This document shows positions 8,306-17,264 of a DNA stretch of 64,000 bases, piece by piece (the stretch's first letter is position 1; every line of letters begins with the position of its first letter). The DNA is taken from the NCBI RefSeq assembly GCF_003284965.1, contig NZ_QMEW01000012.1, forward strand, positions 62,001 through 126,000, read 5' to 3'. A program made the position numbers and the translations under genes. Under the pieces are notes generated by a model. That model did no database searches, was not told the origin of the DNA, and saw only the letters and a list, made by a program, of their open reading frames with translations. This DNA is from Mycolicibacterium sp. GF69 (GTDB taxonomy: Bacteria; Actinomycetota; Actinomycetes; Mycobacteriales; Mycobacteriaceae).

Positions 8306-10470
8306 GTCGCCACCCGTTCGACGCCGACGTACTGCGAACTCAACGCCGTCGTCTGTGAGAGCGGATCTACCGGCGCACCTTCGATGAGAAGGTTGCGGTT
8401 GACCCCGTAGGAGACTGGCTGCGCGCCGCCGCGCGGGTCGAAAATGCGTGAGCCCCAGCCATGGTCGACGATGATCACCCCTTGACGCGGGTGATCGTTC
8501 ACCACTGCCGTCAACTCGATCTCGCCCACCGGGGAAAAGACCCTGACGAGATCGCCGTCGTCCACACCGAGGTCGGCTGCATCCTTCGGATGGATGACGA
8601 CGTCATTGCCTTTTCCGCCCGGGTGCAGACCCGGTAACTCGTTGAGCCACGAGTTCATCGAGTGCCGATGTCTGCGGTTTGCCAGTTGGAACGGATAGCC
8701 GGCCGGCGCACCTGCATGCGGTTCGGCGAGTAGTTCGCGCGTGCGCGCAACGAACTCGGGAGGTGCGGCATGCACCTTCTTGTCTTCGGTACGCAGCGCA
8801 TCGCGGAAATGTCCGAACTCGCGGGGTCCCAGCACCCAGCCGTGCGGGTGGGACATGACATCGCGCCATCTGATCCTGCGCCCGTTGAACTTTCGCCCGG
8901 TGGCCACCACCAGCCGGTCGATCCAGTGCGGACCGAACTCCAGCGCCGGCCGCCGCGTCAACCGCGCCGCCGAACGCGTCGCCTTGACGAACGCGTTGAG
9001 GCCCTTGGCGCCGAACAGCGGTTTGCGCATCGCGATCGCGAGGTCGGTGAAGATGCGCCACTCCTGCCGCACCCCGGGCGGTGGCTCGACGACCTGGGCG
9101 CCGTACTGCAGGTAGGGCTCGTCGTGCATGTTGCTGGTGAACGCGAGCAGGTCGCTGCGTTCCAGCCAGTGGGCCGCGGGCAGCAGCCAGTGCGCGTGGC
9201 GGTGGCTTTCCCGCTGCACGAAGTCGATCGCGACGAGCAGGTCGAGATCGGCGAGCGCGCGGTCGAGTTTGGCGCCGTCGGGACCCGACACCACGGGGTT
9301 GCCGGAGTTGATCAGCATCGCCCGGATCTGGCCGCGGCCCGGTGTGGTGATCTCGTCCGGCAGTTCACTGAGCGCGTGTGCGCCGGCGACCATTTCGCGG
9401 CCGAGCAGCCGACTGTAGTGCGGTTTGGCCTTGACCATGGCCGACATCCGGATCGCGTCGACGTAGCCGGGCTCGTAACGGCGCCCACCCGGGCGGTCCA
9501 TGCGGCCGGTGATGACGTTGAGCACATGTCCGAGCCACTCCGCGATAGTGCCCGTCAGATGCAGCGAGACCCCGGTGCGGGTGACCACCATGGCGCCGCG
9601 CGCGGCGGCGAAGTCGCGGGCGACCCGCTCGATCAGATGGCGCTCGATGTCGCAGCGCGCGGCGAGATCGTCGAGATCCGTCCCGGCGACCAGTGCACGA
9701 AGATCGTCGACGCCGGCGGCGAGTTCGGTGCAGTCGCGGCGATGTTCGAGGCGCTCGTCGAGGATGACCTTCACCATGGCCAACAACAGTGCCCAGTCCT
9801 GACCGGGGCGGACCGCGAGATGAACGTCGGCCTTCTCAACGGATTCGGTGCGCAGCGGGTCGACGACGACGATCGTCGCACCCTGCTTCTGGCGCGCCAG
9901 CGCGCGCCGCCACCCGGCGGGCACGGTTTCGAGCCAATTCCACGCACTCACCGCGGGATTGGTGCCGACCAGAAGGAAGTAGTCGCAGTTGTCGACGTCG
10001 GACACCGGCGCCATCAGGATCGAGCCGTACATCGCCGCTGCGACGACGTGCATCGCGTTTTGGTCCACCGAACCGACCGCGTAACGGTTCTGTGTTCCGA
10101 TGGCGTCGAGCCAGCCGTTCATGAAGATGACGTTCGACGAGGAGAAGCCCGCCGGGTTGCCGTAGTAGACCCCGACCGCGTCGGGACCGCCGGCCGCGAT
10201 CGCGGCGTTCATCCTGGCCGCGATGTCCTCGATGGCCTCGTCCCAGCTGGCCTCGACGTAGGTCTCGCCGACGCGGCGCATCGGATTGAGGATCCGCCGG
10301 GGATGTTCGACGACCTGGTGGGCGGTGCGGCCCTTGGCGCAGAAGTCATGCCAGGTGTGCGGATTCTGTTTGTCGGGAGCGATCTTGGTGACGCGGTTGT
10401 CCTGGACCGTCACCTCGAGGCCACAGGACGCCAGACAGTACCTGCAGAACGTGTAGACCGTCGTGCTCAT
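8302..10470 (-). CDS. Molybdopterin-dependent oxidoreductase (DMSO reductase superfamily) with [4Fe-4S] site
   Basis: 722 residues from the ATG at 10470, which has a GGCGGAG ribosome site 6 bases upstream (preferred over an ATG at 10500). Residues 8-49 hold the four cysteines CRYCLASC...FCAKG of the N-terminal [4Fe-4S] cluster. Molybdopterin domains follow (SWDEAIEDIAARM, GVYYGNPAGF, LLVGTNPAVSAWNW) and a C-terminal molydopterin dinucleotide-binding domain with HPKDAADLGVDDGDLVRV. No Tat signal, so probably cytosolic like formate dehydrogenase/assimilatory nitrate reductase relatives. Substrate and partner are not evident; no electron-transfer subunit is adjacent. Confidence 0.88.
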   Translation of the reverse strand: MSTTVYTFCRYCLASCGLEVTVQDNRVTKIAPDKQNPHTWHDFCAKGRTAHQVVEHPRRILNPMRRVGETYVEASWDEAIEDIAARMNAAIAAGGPDAVGVYYGNPAGFSSSNVIFMNGWLDAIGTQNRYAVGSVDQNAMHVVAAAMYGSILMAPVSDVDNCDYFLLVGTNPAVSAWNWLETVPAGWRRALARQKQGATIVVVDPLRTESVEKADVHLAVRPGQDWALLLAMVKVILDERLEHRRDCTELAAGVDDLRALVAGTDLDDLAARCDIERHLIERVARDFAAARGAMVVTRTGVSLHLTGTIAEWLGHVLNVITGRMDRPGGRRYEPGYVDAIRMSAMVKAKPHYSRLLGREMVAGAHALSELPDEITTPGRGQIRAMLINSGNPVVSGPDGAKLDRALADLDLLVAIDFVQRESHRHAHWLLPAAHWLERSDLLAFTSNMHDEPYLQYGAQVVEPPPGVRQEWRIFTDLAIAMRKPLFGAKGLNAFVKATRSAARLTRRPALEFGPHWIDRLVVATGRKFNGRRIRWRDVMSHPHGWVLGPREFGHFRDALRTEDKKVHAAPPEFVARTRELLAEPHAGAPAGYPFQLANRRHRHSMNSWLNELPGLHPGGKGNDVVIHPKDAADLGVDDGDLVRVFSPVGEIELTAVVNDHPRQGVIIVDHGWGSRIFDPRGGAQPVSYGVNRNLLIEGAPVDPLSQTTALSSQYVGVERVAT

Positions 10471-10567
10471 ATCTCCGCCGTCGCGAGTGTGCGTTCTCAT
10501 ACCCTGCCGTCGGCGCGTCGCGGAGGAAGTCGCACGGTCGGCGGGGGACTGGTTCAGCGTACGGCGA

Positions 10568-12499
10568 CTAGGCCCGCGTCATGGACCAATAAGCGCCACG
10601 CTTAGCGAGCAACTCGGTGTGGGTGCCGCGTTCGACGATGCGGCCGGCTTCCATCACAACGATGAGGTCCGCGTCGCGGATCGTCGAAAGCCGGTGGGCG
10701 ATAATGAAACTTGTCCGATCGCGGCGCAACTCAGCCATGGCCTGCTGGATCAGCAGCTCGGTGCGCGTGTCGACCGAGCTGGTGGCCTCGTCGAGGATCA
10801 GCAGTTGCGGGCGGGCCAGCACCGCGCGGGCGATCGTGATGAGCTGCTTCTCGCCGGCGCTGATCGTGCCGCCGTCGTCGCTGACCTGGGTTTCATACCC
10901 GGCGGGGAGCATGTGCACGAACCGGTCGACATATGCGGCCTTCGCGGCGGCAAGCACCTCGTCCTGCGAGGCGTCGGGCTGGCCGTAGGCGATGTTGTCG
11001 TAGATGGTGCCGCCGAACAGCCAGGTGTCCTGCAGCACCATCCCGATCCGGGAGCGCAACGAGTCCCTGCTCACCGTCGAGATGTCCACGTCGTCAACCA
11101 GAATGCGGCCGCAGTTGACCTCGTAGAACCGCATCAGCAGGTTCACCAGTGTGGTCTTGCCCGCCCCCGTCGGCCCGACGATCGCGATTGTGCTGCCGGG
11201 TTCGGCAACCAGTGACAGGTCATGGATCACCGGTGTGTCCGGGTGATAGCCGAACGTGACGTGCTCGAACTCCACCCGTCCGGCGATCTCTTTCCGCTGA
11301 TCACCGCTCGAGATCGCGTCGTCTCGCGCGGTGACCAACGCCGGGTCGGGTGTCTCCTCGTCGGCGTCGAGCAGGTCGAAAACCCGTTCCGCGCTGGCCA
11401 CCCCGGACTGCAGCGTGTTGTACATGCCTGCCACCTGTGTCAGCGGCTGGTTGAACTGGCGGACGTACTGGATGAAGGCCTGGATGCTGCCCAGCGTTAT
11501 CTGGCCGGTAGCCACCTGCAGCCCGCCCACCACCGCGACCGCGACATAGCTCAGGTTGCCGATGAACGTGGTCGCGGGTCCCACCAGTCCCGAGAAGAAC
11601 TGCGCCCCGAAACTGGCCTGGTAGACATCGTCGTTGCACTCGCGGAACCGTTCCTGGGCCGCGGCGCGGTGCCCGAAGGTCTTGACGATGGTGAAGCCGC
11701 TGTAGGTCTCCTCGATGTGGGCGTTGAGCCGACCGGTATTCGCCCACTGCGCGACGAACAGGCGCCGCGACCTGCGCGCGATCACCCGGGTCGCCCACAG
11801 CGACAGCGGCACGGTCACCACGGTCAACAACGTCAGCAGCGGCGAGATGGTCAGCATCATCACCAGCACCGAAAGCACCGTCAGCACCGAGGTCATCAAC
11901 TGGCTGATCGTCATCGACAACGAGGTCTGGATGTTGTCGACATCGTTGGTCACCCGGCTGAGCACCTCGCCGCGCTGACGAGAGTCGAAGTAGGACAGCG
12001 GCATCCGGTAGATCTTGTTCTCGACGTCGGAGCGCAGCGTCACCATGGTGCGTTGCACCGCGATGTTGAGCAGCAGCGCCTGCATCCATACCAGCAGGGC
12101 CGCAACGAGATACAGGCCCAGCGCGAGCAGCAGGGTACGGCCGACGGCGCCGAAGTCCACACCGCTGCCGGGGACGACGTTCATACCGGAGAGCAGATCG
12201 GCGAAAGTGTCGTCCCCGCGTGCGCGGGCGGCCTCGATGGCCTGCTCCTTGGTCAGGCCCGGCGGCAGTTGACGCCCGATCACACCGTTGAACAGCAGAT
12301 CGGTGGCGTGCCCGAGGATGCGCGGTCCGATGACGCTGATCGCGATGCCGCCGACACCCAGCAGGATCACCGCCGCGGTCAGGCCGCGCTGCGGTGTCAG
12401 CCGTTTCACCAACCGGATCGCCGAACCGGTGAAGTCGCGGGAGCGTTGCGTCGGCGCCTGCACCACGCCGCGGATCGGCCGGGCCATCGGGCCGCTCAC
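10568..12499 (-). CDS. ABC exporter half-transporter, Rv1272c type (membrane domain + ATPase)
   Basis: 643 residues. Six membrane segments (about 30-360) precede a nucleotide-binding domain with Walker [10 protein letters not shown], Walker [10 protein letters not shown] (catalytic Glu present) and an unusual signature TISAGEKQ in place of LSGGQ. It overlaps the preceding ABC gene by 4 bases, and the two match the Rv1273c-Rv1272c pair, so they should form a heterodimer. Its weak signature and the partner's Asp-for-Glu Walker B would together make one degenerate ATP site, the known pattern in heterodimeric exporters. In M. tuberculosis this pair has been linked to lipid/drug export; the substrate here is not shown by the sequence. 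Confidence 0.92.
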   Translation of the reverse strand: MSGPMARPIRGVVQAPTQRSRDFTGSAIRLVKRLTPQRGLTAAVILLGVGGIAISVIGPRILGHATDLLFNGVIGRQLPPGLTKEQAIEAARARGDDTFADLLSGMNVVPGSGVDFGAVGRTLLLALGLYLVAALLVWMQALLLNIAVQRTMVTLRSDVENKIYRMPLSYFDSRQRGEVLSRVTNDVDNIQTSLSMTISQLMTSVLTVLSVLVMMLTISPLLTLLTVVTVPLSLWATRVIARRSRRLFVAQWANTGRLNAHIEETYSGFTIVKTFGHRAAAQERFRECNDDVYQASFGAQFFSGLVGPATTFIGNLSYVAVAVVGGLQVATGQITLGSIQAFIQYVRQFNQPLTQVAGMYNTLQSGVASAERVFDLLDADEETPDPALVTARDDAISSGDQRKEIAGRVEFEHVTFGYHPDTPVIHDLSLVAEPGSTIAIVGPTGAGKTTLVNLLMRFYEVNCGRILVDDVDISTVSRDSLRSRIGMVLQDTWLFGGTIYDNIAYGQPDASQDEVLAAAKAAYVDRFVHMLPAGYETQVSDDGGTISAGEKQLITIARAVLARPQLLILDEATSSVDTRTELLIQQAMAELRRDRTSFIIAHRLSTIRDADLIVVMEAGRIVERGTHTELLAKRGAYWSMTRA

Positions 12500-14244
12500 C
12501 GCGCGTCACCCACTCTGGCCAGCGACTGAGAGTCGGCGAACTCGGCGTATTCGGGGCAACTCGTCAGCAGGGTCTGATGGGTACCGACCCCGACGATGCG
12601 GCCGTCGTCGATCACCACGATCTGGTCTGCCTGAACGACTGTGGAAATGCGCTGTGCGACAACAATGACCGTGGCATTGCCCGACACGTCGCGCAACGCC
12701 GAGCGCACGCGAGCGTCGGTGTGCACGTCGAGCGCGGAGAACGCATCGTCGAACAGATACACCGCGGGCCGGCGGACCACCGCACGGGCGATGGCCAGTC
12801 GTTGCCGTTGCCCGCCGGAGAAGTTGCCGCCGCCCTGTGCGACCCGCATGTCCAAACCGTCGGGGTGCGCGCGCACGAAATCGTCGGCCGCCGCGACCCG
12901 CAGCGCGTCCCACATCTCGTCGTCGGTCACCACCTGCCCTGGAACCGCACCTAACTGCAGGTTCTCGGCAACGGTGCCCGAGAACAGATATCCGCGTTGC
13001 GGCACCAGCCCGACCACCGACCACAACTGTTCGGGGTCGTAGTCGCGCACGTCGACACCGTCGAGGAGCACCGAACCACTCGTCACGTCGTACATCCGGC
13101 AGATCAGCGACACCAGGGTCGACTTGCCCGATCCGGTCGACCCGACGACCGCGGTGGTCGTACCGGGCCGAGCCGTCAACGAGATGTTCTGCAGCACAGG
13201 ACGTTCGGCGCCCGGATAGCTGAAAGTCGCGGCTGCGAGGCTGATCTCGCCGCGGATCGCCGCCGGCCGGACCGGGTGTTCGGGGCTGACGATCTGCGGC
13301 ACGGTGGACAGAACCTCTGTGATGCGTTCGGCGCACACCGAGGCACGCGGGATGATGACGAGGATGAACGTCGCCAGCAGAACGGCCATCAGGATCTGCA
13401 TGAAGTAGGCCAGGAAGGCGATCAGCGAGCCCACCTGCATCTGCCCGGCGTCGATGCGCAGCCCGCCGAACCAGATCAACGCCACACTCGACACGTTGAT
13501 CACCAACGTTGTGGTGGGCAACATCAGCGCCTGCCACCGGCCGGCCTCCAGCGCCGTATCGGCCAGCGCGTGGTTTGCCTCGGCGAACCGGTTGCGTTCG
13601 AACGGCTCCCGGGCGAAGGCGCGGATCACCCGCAGGCCCGCCAGTTGGTCGCGCATCACCCGGTTGATGCCGTCGACCAGGCGCTGCATGCGGCGGAAGA
13701 TCGGCAGCAGATGCCGCACGATCCAGTAGTTCGACAGCGCCAGGATGGGCACGCTGACAAGTAGCAGCCAGGACAGCCCGGCGTCCTGGTGCACCGCCAT
13801 GAAGATCCCGCCGATCGACATGATCGGCGCGGTGACCAGCATGGTGCACGTCAGCTGGACCAGCAGCTGGATCTGCTGCACGTCGTTGGTCGTGCGGGTC
13901 AGCAGCGACGGGGCGCCGAACCGCGCGGTGTCCTCGGCGGAGAGGCCCGTGACGTGGTTGAAGAGCGCTGCGCGCAGGTCGCGGCCGACGCCCATGCCCG
14001 CCCGCGACCCGAAGTAGACCGCACCCATCGCGCATACCACCTGCAGCGCGGTGACCGCGAGCATGATGCCGCCCAGCTCGACGATTCTGCGCAGATTTCC
14101 GGTGGCGACGCCGTCGTCGATGATCGCCGCGTTGACCGTCGGCAAGTACAGCGAGGCGAGCGTGCTGACCAATTGCAGCGTGGCGACGGTGGCGAGCAGC
14201 GTCCGGTATGGCCGCGCGTACTGTCGCAGCAGCGCCCATAGCAT
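12496..14244 (-). CDS. ABC exporter half-transporter, Rv1273c type
   Basis: 582 residues from the ATG at 14244 ([14 protein letters not shown]), the same length as Rv1273c; an ATG 45 bases upstream is less likely. Six membrane segments, then an ATPase domain with Walker [10 protein letters not shown], canonical signature FSGGQRQR and Walker B YLFDDAFS, where the catalytic Glu is replaced by Asp. It is first in a two-gene operon with its partner (4-base overlap) and is divergent from lprB, 86 bases away. Confidence 0.92.
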   Translation of the reverse strand: MLWALLRQYARPYRTLLATVATLQLVSTLASLYLPTVNAAIIDDGVATGNLRRIVELGGIMLAVTALQVVCAMGAVYFGSRAGMGVGRDLRAALFNHVTGLSAEDTARFGAPSLLTRTTNDVQQIQLLVQLTCTMLVTAPIMSIGGIFMAVHQDAGLSWLLLVSVPILALSNYWIVRHLLPIFRRMQRLVDGINRVMRDQLAGLRVIRAFAREPFERNRFAEANHALADTALEAGRWQALMLPTTTLVINVSSVALIWFGGLRIDAGQMQVGSLIAFLAYFMQILMAVLLATFILVIIPRASVCAERITEVLSTVPQIVSPEHPVRPAAIRGEISLAAATFSYPGAERPVLQNISLTARPGTTTAVVGSTGSGKSTLVSLICRMYDVTSGSVLLDGVDVRDYDPEQLWSVVGLVPQRGYLFSGTVAENLQLGAVPGQVVTDDEMWDALRVAAADDFVRAHPDGLDMRVAQGGGNFSGGQRQRLAIARAVVRRPAVYLFDDAFSALDVHTDARVRSALRDVSGNATVIVVAQRISTVVQADQIVVIDDGRIVGVGTHQTLLTSCPEYAEFADSQSLARVGDAR

Positions 14245-14317
14245 CCCGTTACTGTCGCACACCCGCCATAACGGCAGGTCAATCGACATGTCGGTGGTTG
14301 GCCCCGGGAGCTGCCGC

Positions 14318-14323
14318 TACAGT
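14318..14323 (+). promoter_or_regulatory. Leaderless -10 element of lprB-lprC
   Basis: TACAGT followed by 7 bases and GTG 14331. This supports the GTG start over the ATG at 14349. Confidence 0.55.
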
Positions 14324-14330
14324 GCATGGC

Positions 14331-14885
14331 GTGACTCACAGCACGCGCATGACCCGCTGTCTGGCCGTCGCGGCCGCGGTCGTCATCCCGCTGTCCGCAT
14401 GCTCGGATTCCGAACCGGCCGGCCCGCAGGTCCCCGAGGACAGCCCGACAACCGCGCAGGACATCTCCCACGGGCCGTTCTTCCCGGAATGCGGTGGCGT
14501 CAGCGACCAGGAGGTCATCAAGTTGACGCGCGTGCCCGGACTGGTGAACACCGCCAAGACCTCTGTCGGGTGCCAGTGGCTGGCCGGCGGGAGCATCCTG
14601 GGCCCCCACTTCTCGTTCTCTTGGTTCCGCGGCAGCCCCATCGGGCGCGAGCGTAAGACCGAGGAACTGTCGCGCACCAGCGTCGAGGACATCAACATCG
14701 AGGGTCACGACGGGTTCATCGCCGTCGGGGACGACCCGATACTGGGCACCAATCTGTGCGAGATCGGCATTCAGTTCGACGACGACTTCATCGAGTGGTC
14801 GGTCAGCTACGCCTCCAAACCGTTCCCGGAACCCTGCGACGTCGCCAAGGAACTGACCCGCCAATCGATTGTGAATTCCGAATGA
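14331..14885 (+). CDS. lprB: Lipoprotein LprB
   Basis: 184 residues. Signal peptide with lipobox PLSAC (lipidated Cys near residue 23), then a DUF3558-like domain. The segments HGPFFPECGGVSD, NTAKTSVGCQWLAGG, LGPHFSFSWFRGSPIGRERK and KELTRQSIVNS match M. tuberculosis LprB (Rv1274) almost residue for residue. Membrane-anchored on the outer face; precise role unknown. Overlaps lprC by 4 bases (ATGA) and is divergent from the ABC exporter, as in M. tuberculosis. Confidence 0.93.
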   Translation: MTHSTRMTRCLAVAAAVVIPLSACSDSEPAGPQVPEDSPTTAQDISHGPFFPECGGVSDQEVIKLTRVPGLVNTAKTSVGCQWLAGGSILGPHFSFSWFRGSPIGRERKTEELSRTSVEDINIEGHDGFIAVGDDPILGTNLCEIGIQFDDDFIEWSVSYASKPFPEPCDVAKELTRQSIVNSE

Positions 14886-15442
14886 GAAGCGCGTTCGCTC
14901 GCCGACCGGTTGCGGCCCTCATCGCTGTGCTCGCGGTGCTGTCCCTGCTCACCGGGTGCACACAGACCGTCGACGGCACGGCTGCCAAGTCGGGTTCCGG
15001 CAGCAGCGGGCCGCGAAACGACGACTCCGAACGGCAGTACCCGAATCTCCTCAAAGAGTGTGAGGTCCTGACTGAGGACATCCTGGCCGAGACCGTGGGC
15101 GCCGACCCGCTGGATATCCAGAGCACGTTCGTCGGCGCGATCTGTCGGTGGCAGGCGGCCAATCCGGCGGGACTGGTCGACATCACCCGGTTCTGGTTCG
15201 AACTGGGCAGCCTCGACAACGAGCGCGAGGTCGCCCAGAAACTGAACTACCAGATCGAGAGCCGCTCGGTGGCCGGCATCCAGTCGATCGTGATGCGTCC
15301 GAACGATCCGAACGGAGCGTGTGGTGTGGCCAGTAACGCCGCAGGTGTCGTCGGGTGGTGGATCAATCCGCAGGCACCCGGCATCGATGCCTGCAAGATG
15401 GCGTTGAAGCTGATGGAGTTGACGCTCGCCACCCGCGCCTGA
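14882..15442 (+). CDS. lprC: Lipoprotein LprC
   Basis: 186 residues. Signal peptide with lipobox LLTGC, then a DUF3558 domain (LLKECEVLTEDILAETVG, ICRWQAANPAG, ESRSVAGIQSIVM, GVVGWWINPQ, DACKMALKLMELTL) homologous to LprB's. The ATG overlaps the lprB stop by 4 bases, so the two paralogous lipoproteins are cotranslated and may work together. Orthologue by position of Rv1275. Function unknown. Confidence 0.92.
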   Translation: MRSAFARRPVAALIAVLAVLSLLTGCTQTVDGTAAKSGSGSSGPRNDDSERQYPNLLKECEVLTEDILAETVGADPLDIQSTFVGAICRWQAANPAGLVDITRFWFELGSLDNEREVAQKLNYQIESRSVAGIQSIVMRPNDPNGACGVASNAAGVVGWWINPQAPGIDACKMALKLMELTLATRA

Positions 15443-15493
15443 CGCCGACGAGCGCTTGCGCGTGGGGGTAATGCCCGTCCGAAGGGCAGAGAT

Positions 15494-16012
15494 TCAACGC
15501 GGTACGTGGAAGGTGACCAGCGCCGCGCCGTCGAGTGCGAGCTGATCCCAGGGCGCAGCGGTGCGCAGCACCGCGATGGATGACGTCGGGAATTTCATCG
15601 AGATTCGCTCGGCCGCAGCGGTGTTGCTGCCATCGGCGGTGGCCAGCCCGAGCGCGACCCCCGACATCGCCGGCTCATGCCCGATCACCAGCAGCGTCTG
15701 CACGTCGAAGCCGAAGTGTTGCGGCACGCGGTTGATCTCGTCGATCACCGTACCGGGCGTCGCGTCGTAGATGCGGTCGCGGTATTCGACGGGCGCGGCG
15801 ATGCGGGTGCGCGCAAGCGTCTCCCGGGTCCTGGCGGCGGTCGAACACAACACCGCGTCCACCGCGGGTCCCTGCGCGCGCAGCCAGTCGCCGGCCAGCC
15901 CCGCCTCGCGCATACCCCGCGGCGCCAATGGACGGTCGTGGTCGACGACCCCGGGCGGATAGTCCGACTTGGCGTGCCGGAGCAGCAGCAGAGTGCGGTA
16001 CCGGTTGGTCAC
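15494..16012 (-). CDS. SixA-like phosphohistidine phosphatase (histidine phosphatase superfamily)
   Basis: 172 residues from GTG 16012. The RHG-type motif LLLLRHAKSDYP carries the nucleophilic His, and the second catalytic His is in VIGHEPAMS. Such enzymes remove phosphate from phosphohistidine or other small phosphoesters. Equivalent to Rv1276c. The GTG start is supported by a TACCGT -10 element 7 bases upstream; the longer frame upstream reads antisense to the nuclease gene. Divergent from sbcD. Confidence 0.88.
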   Translation of the reverse strand: MTNRYRTLLLLRHAKSDYPPGVVDHDRPLAPRGMREAGLAGDWLRAQGPAVDAVLCSTAARTRETLARTRIAAPVEYRDRIYDATPGTVIDEINRVPQHFGFDVQTLLVIGHEPAMSGVALGLATADGSNTAAAERISMKFPTSSIAVLRTAAPWDQLALDGAALVTFHVPR

Positions 16013-16019
16013 CCGAGTA

Positions 16020-16025
16020 ACGGTA
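16020..16025 (-). promoter_or_regulatory. Leaderless -10 element of the SixA-like gene
   Basis: TACCGT on the minus strand, 7 bases before GTG 16012. Confidence 0.5.
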
Positions 16026-16115
16026 GGGCATGCCGTCGCGCTTCCCGGGACTTGTCGGCGCCCCGCCATACACTCGCGATGCCCGGCAAACACAACCGGA
16101 AGGGGGCGCGCGCAG

Positions 16116-17264
16116 ATGCGGTTCGTGCACACCGCCGACTGGCAACTCGGCATGACGCGGTACTTCCTCAATGGTGAGGCGCAGCCCCGCTATTCGGCCG
16201 CGCGTCGCGACGCGGTGGCCGCGCTCGGGCAGGTGGCCGCCGACGCCGGCGCGGAGTTCGTCGTCGTCGCCGGCGACGTCTTCGAGAGCAACCAGCTCGC
16301 GCCGCGGGACGTCAGCTTGTCGCTGGAAGCCATGCGGGGCATCGGCGTTCCGGTTTACCTGCTGCCCGGCAACCATGATCCGCTGGATGCCTCGTCGGTG
16401 TACACCAGCCCGCTGTTCGCCGCCGAATGCCCCGGCAACGTGACGGTCCTCGACCGGGCGGGCGTGTACGAGGTGCGGCCCGGTCTGGAACTGGTGGCGG
16501 CGCCGTGGACGTCGAAGGCACCGTCGTCGGATCCGGTCGCCGGGGTGCTCGAGGATCTGCCCGCCGACGGTGTCGCGCGGGTCGTGGTCGGCCACGGCGG
16601 CGTCGATATCTTCGTGCCCGACAAGGACCGGCCGTCGCTGGTTCGGCTGGCGGCGCTCGAGGCCGCGATCAGCCGCGGCGCCGTGCACTACGTGGCATTG
16701 GGCGACAAGCATTCTCGGATGCAGGTCGGCTCGACCGGGCGAATCTGGTATTCCGGTTCGCCGGAGGTCACCAACTACGACGACATCGAGGCCGACCCCG
16801 GCCACGTGCTGGTCGTCGACGTCGACGAACAGGACCCCACGCATCCGGTTCGTATCGAACCGCGGAAGGTGGGCCGCTGGCGGTTCGTCACGTTGCGCCG
16901 CGGGGTGGACAGCGACCGCGACGTCGCCGACCTGGACATCAACCTCGACCTGCTGCCGGACAAGGAACGCACCGTGGTGCGGTTGGCGTTGACCGGATCG
17001 CTGACGGTCACCGACAAGGCCGCGCTCGACGTGTGTCTGGACAAGTACGACCGGTTGTTCGCGGCGTTGCGGGTGGACGAGAAGCTGACCGACATCGCGG
17101 TGGTCCCCGCCGACGGTGAGTTCGACGACCTCGGCATCGGAGGTTTCGCCGCCTCGGCCGTCGAGGAACTGGTCGCGACCGCCCGCTCGGACGACGAGAC
17201 GGCCGACGATGCCCGCGCCGCGCTGGCGCTGCTGCTGCGCCTGTCGGATCGAGGTGTGGCGTGA
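16116..17264 (+). CDS. sbcD: SbcD/Mre11/YhaO-like metallophosphoesterase (DNA exonuclease subunit)
   Basis: 382 residues from ATG 16116, preceded by a GGAAGGGGG stretch. Calcineurin-like phosphoesterase motifs: HTADWQLG (residues 5-12; Gln where Mre11/SbcD usually has His), AGDVFE, PGNHDPLD, VVGHGG and LGDKHS. It should cut DNA ends with Mn2+ together with the ATPase encoded next, which it overlaps by 4 bases (GTGA). Equivalent to Rv1277. The C-terminal part (about 275-382) has no familiar domain and probably docks the ATPase. Confidence 0.9.
   Translation: MRFVHTADWQLGMTRYFLNGEAQPRYSAARRDAVAALGQVAADAGAEFVVVAGDVFESNQLAPRDVSLSLEAMRGIGVPVYLLPGNHDPLDASSVYTSPLFAAECPGNVTVLDRAGVYEVRPGLELVAAPWTSKAPSSDPVAGVLEDLPADGVARVVVGHGGVDIFVPDKDRPSLVRLAALEAAISRGAVHYVALGDKHSRMQVGSTGRIWYSGSPEVTNYDDIEADPGHVLVVDVDEQDPTHPVRIEPRKVGRWRFVTLRRGVDSDRDVADLDINLDLLPDKERTVVRLALTGSLTVTDKAALDVCLDKYDRLFAALRVDEKLTDIAVVPADGEFDDLGIGGFAASAVEELVATARSDDETADDARAALALLLRLSDRGVA

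Noticed and set aside
8770-10605. Plus-strand open frame of about 610 codons
   Set aside because: Antisense to the molybdopterin oxidoreductase, whose Fe-S and cofactor motifs are intact; no motif in the antisense reading.
11222-12529. Plus-strand open frame of about 435 codons
   Set aside because: Antisense shadow of the ABC exporter gene.
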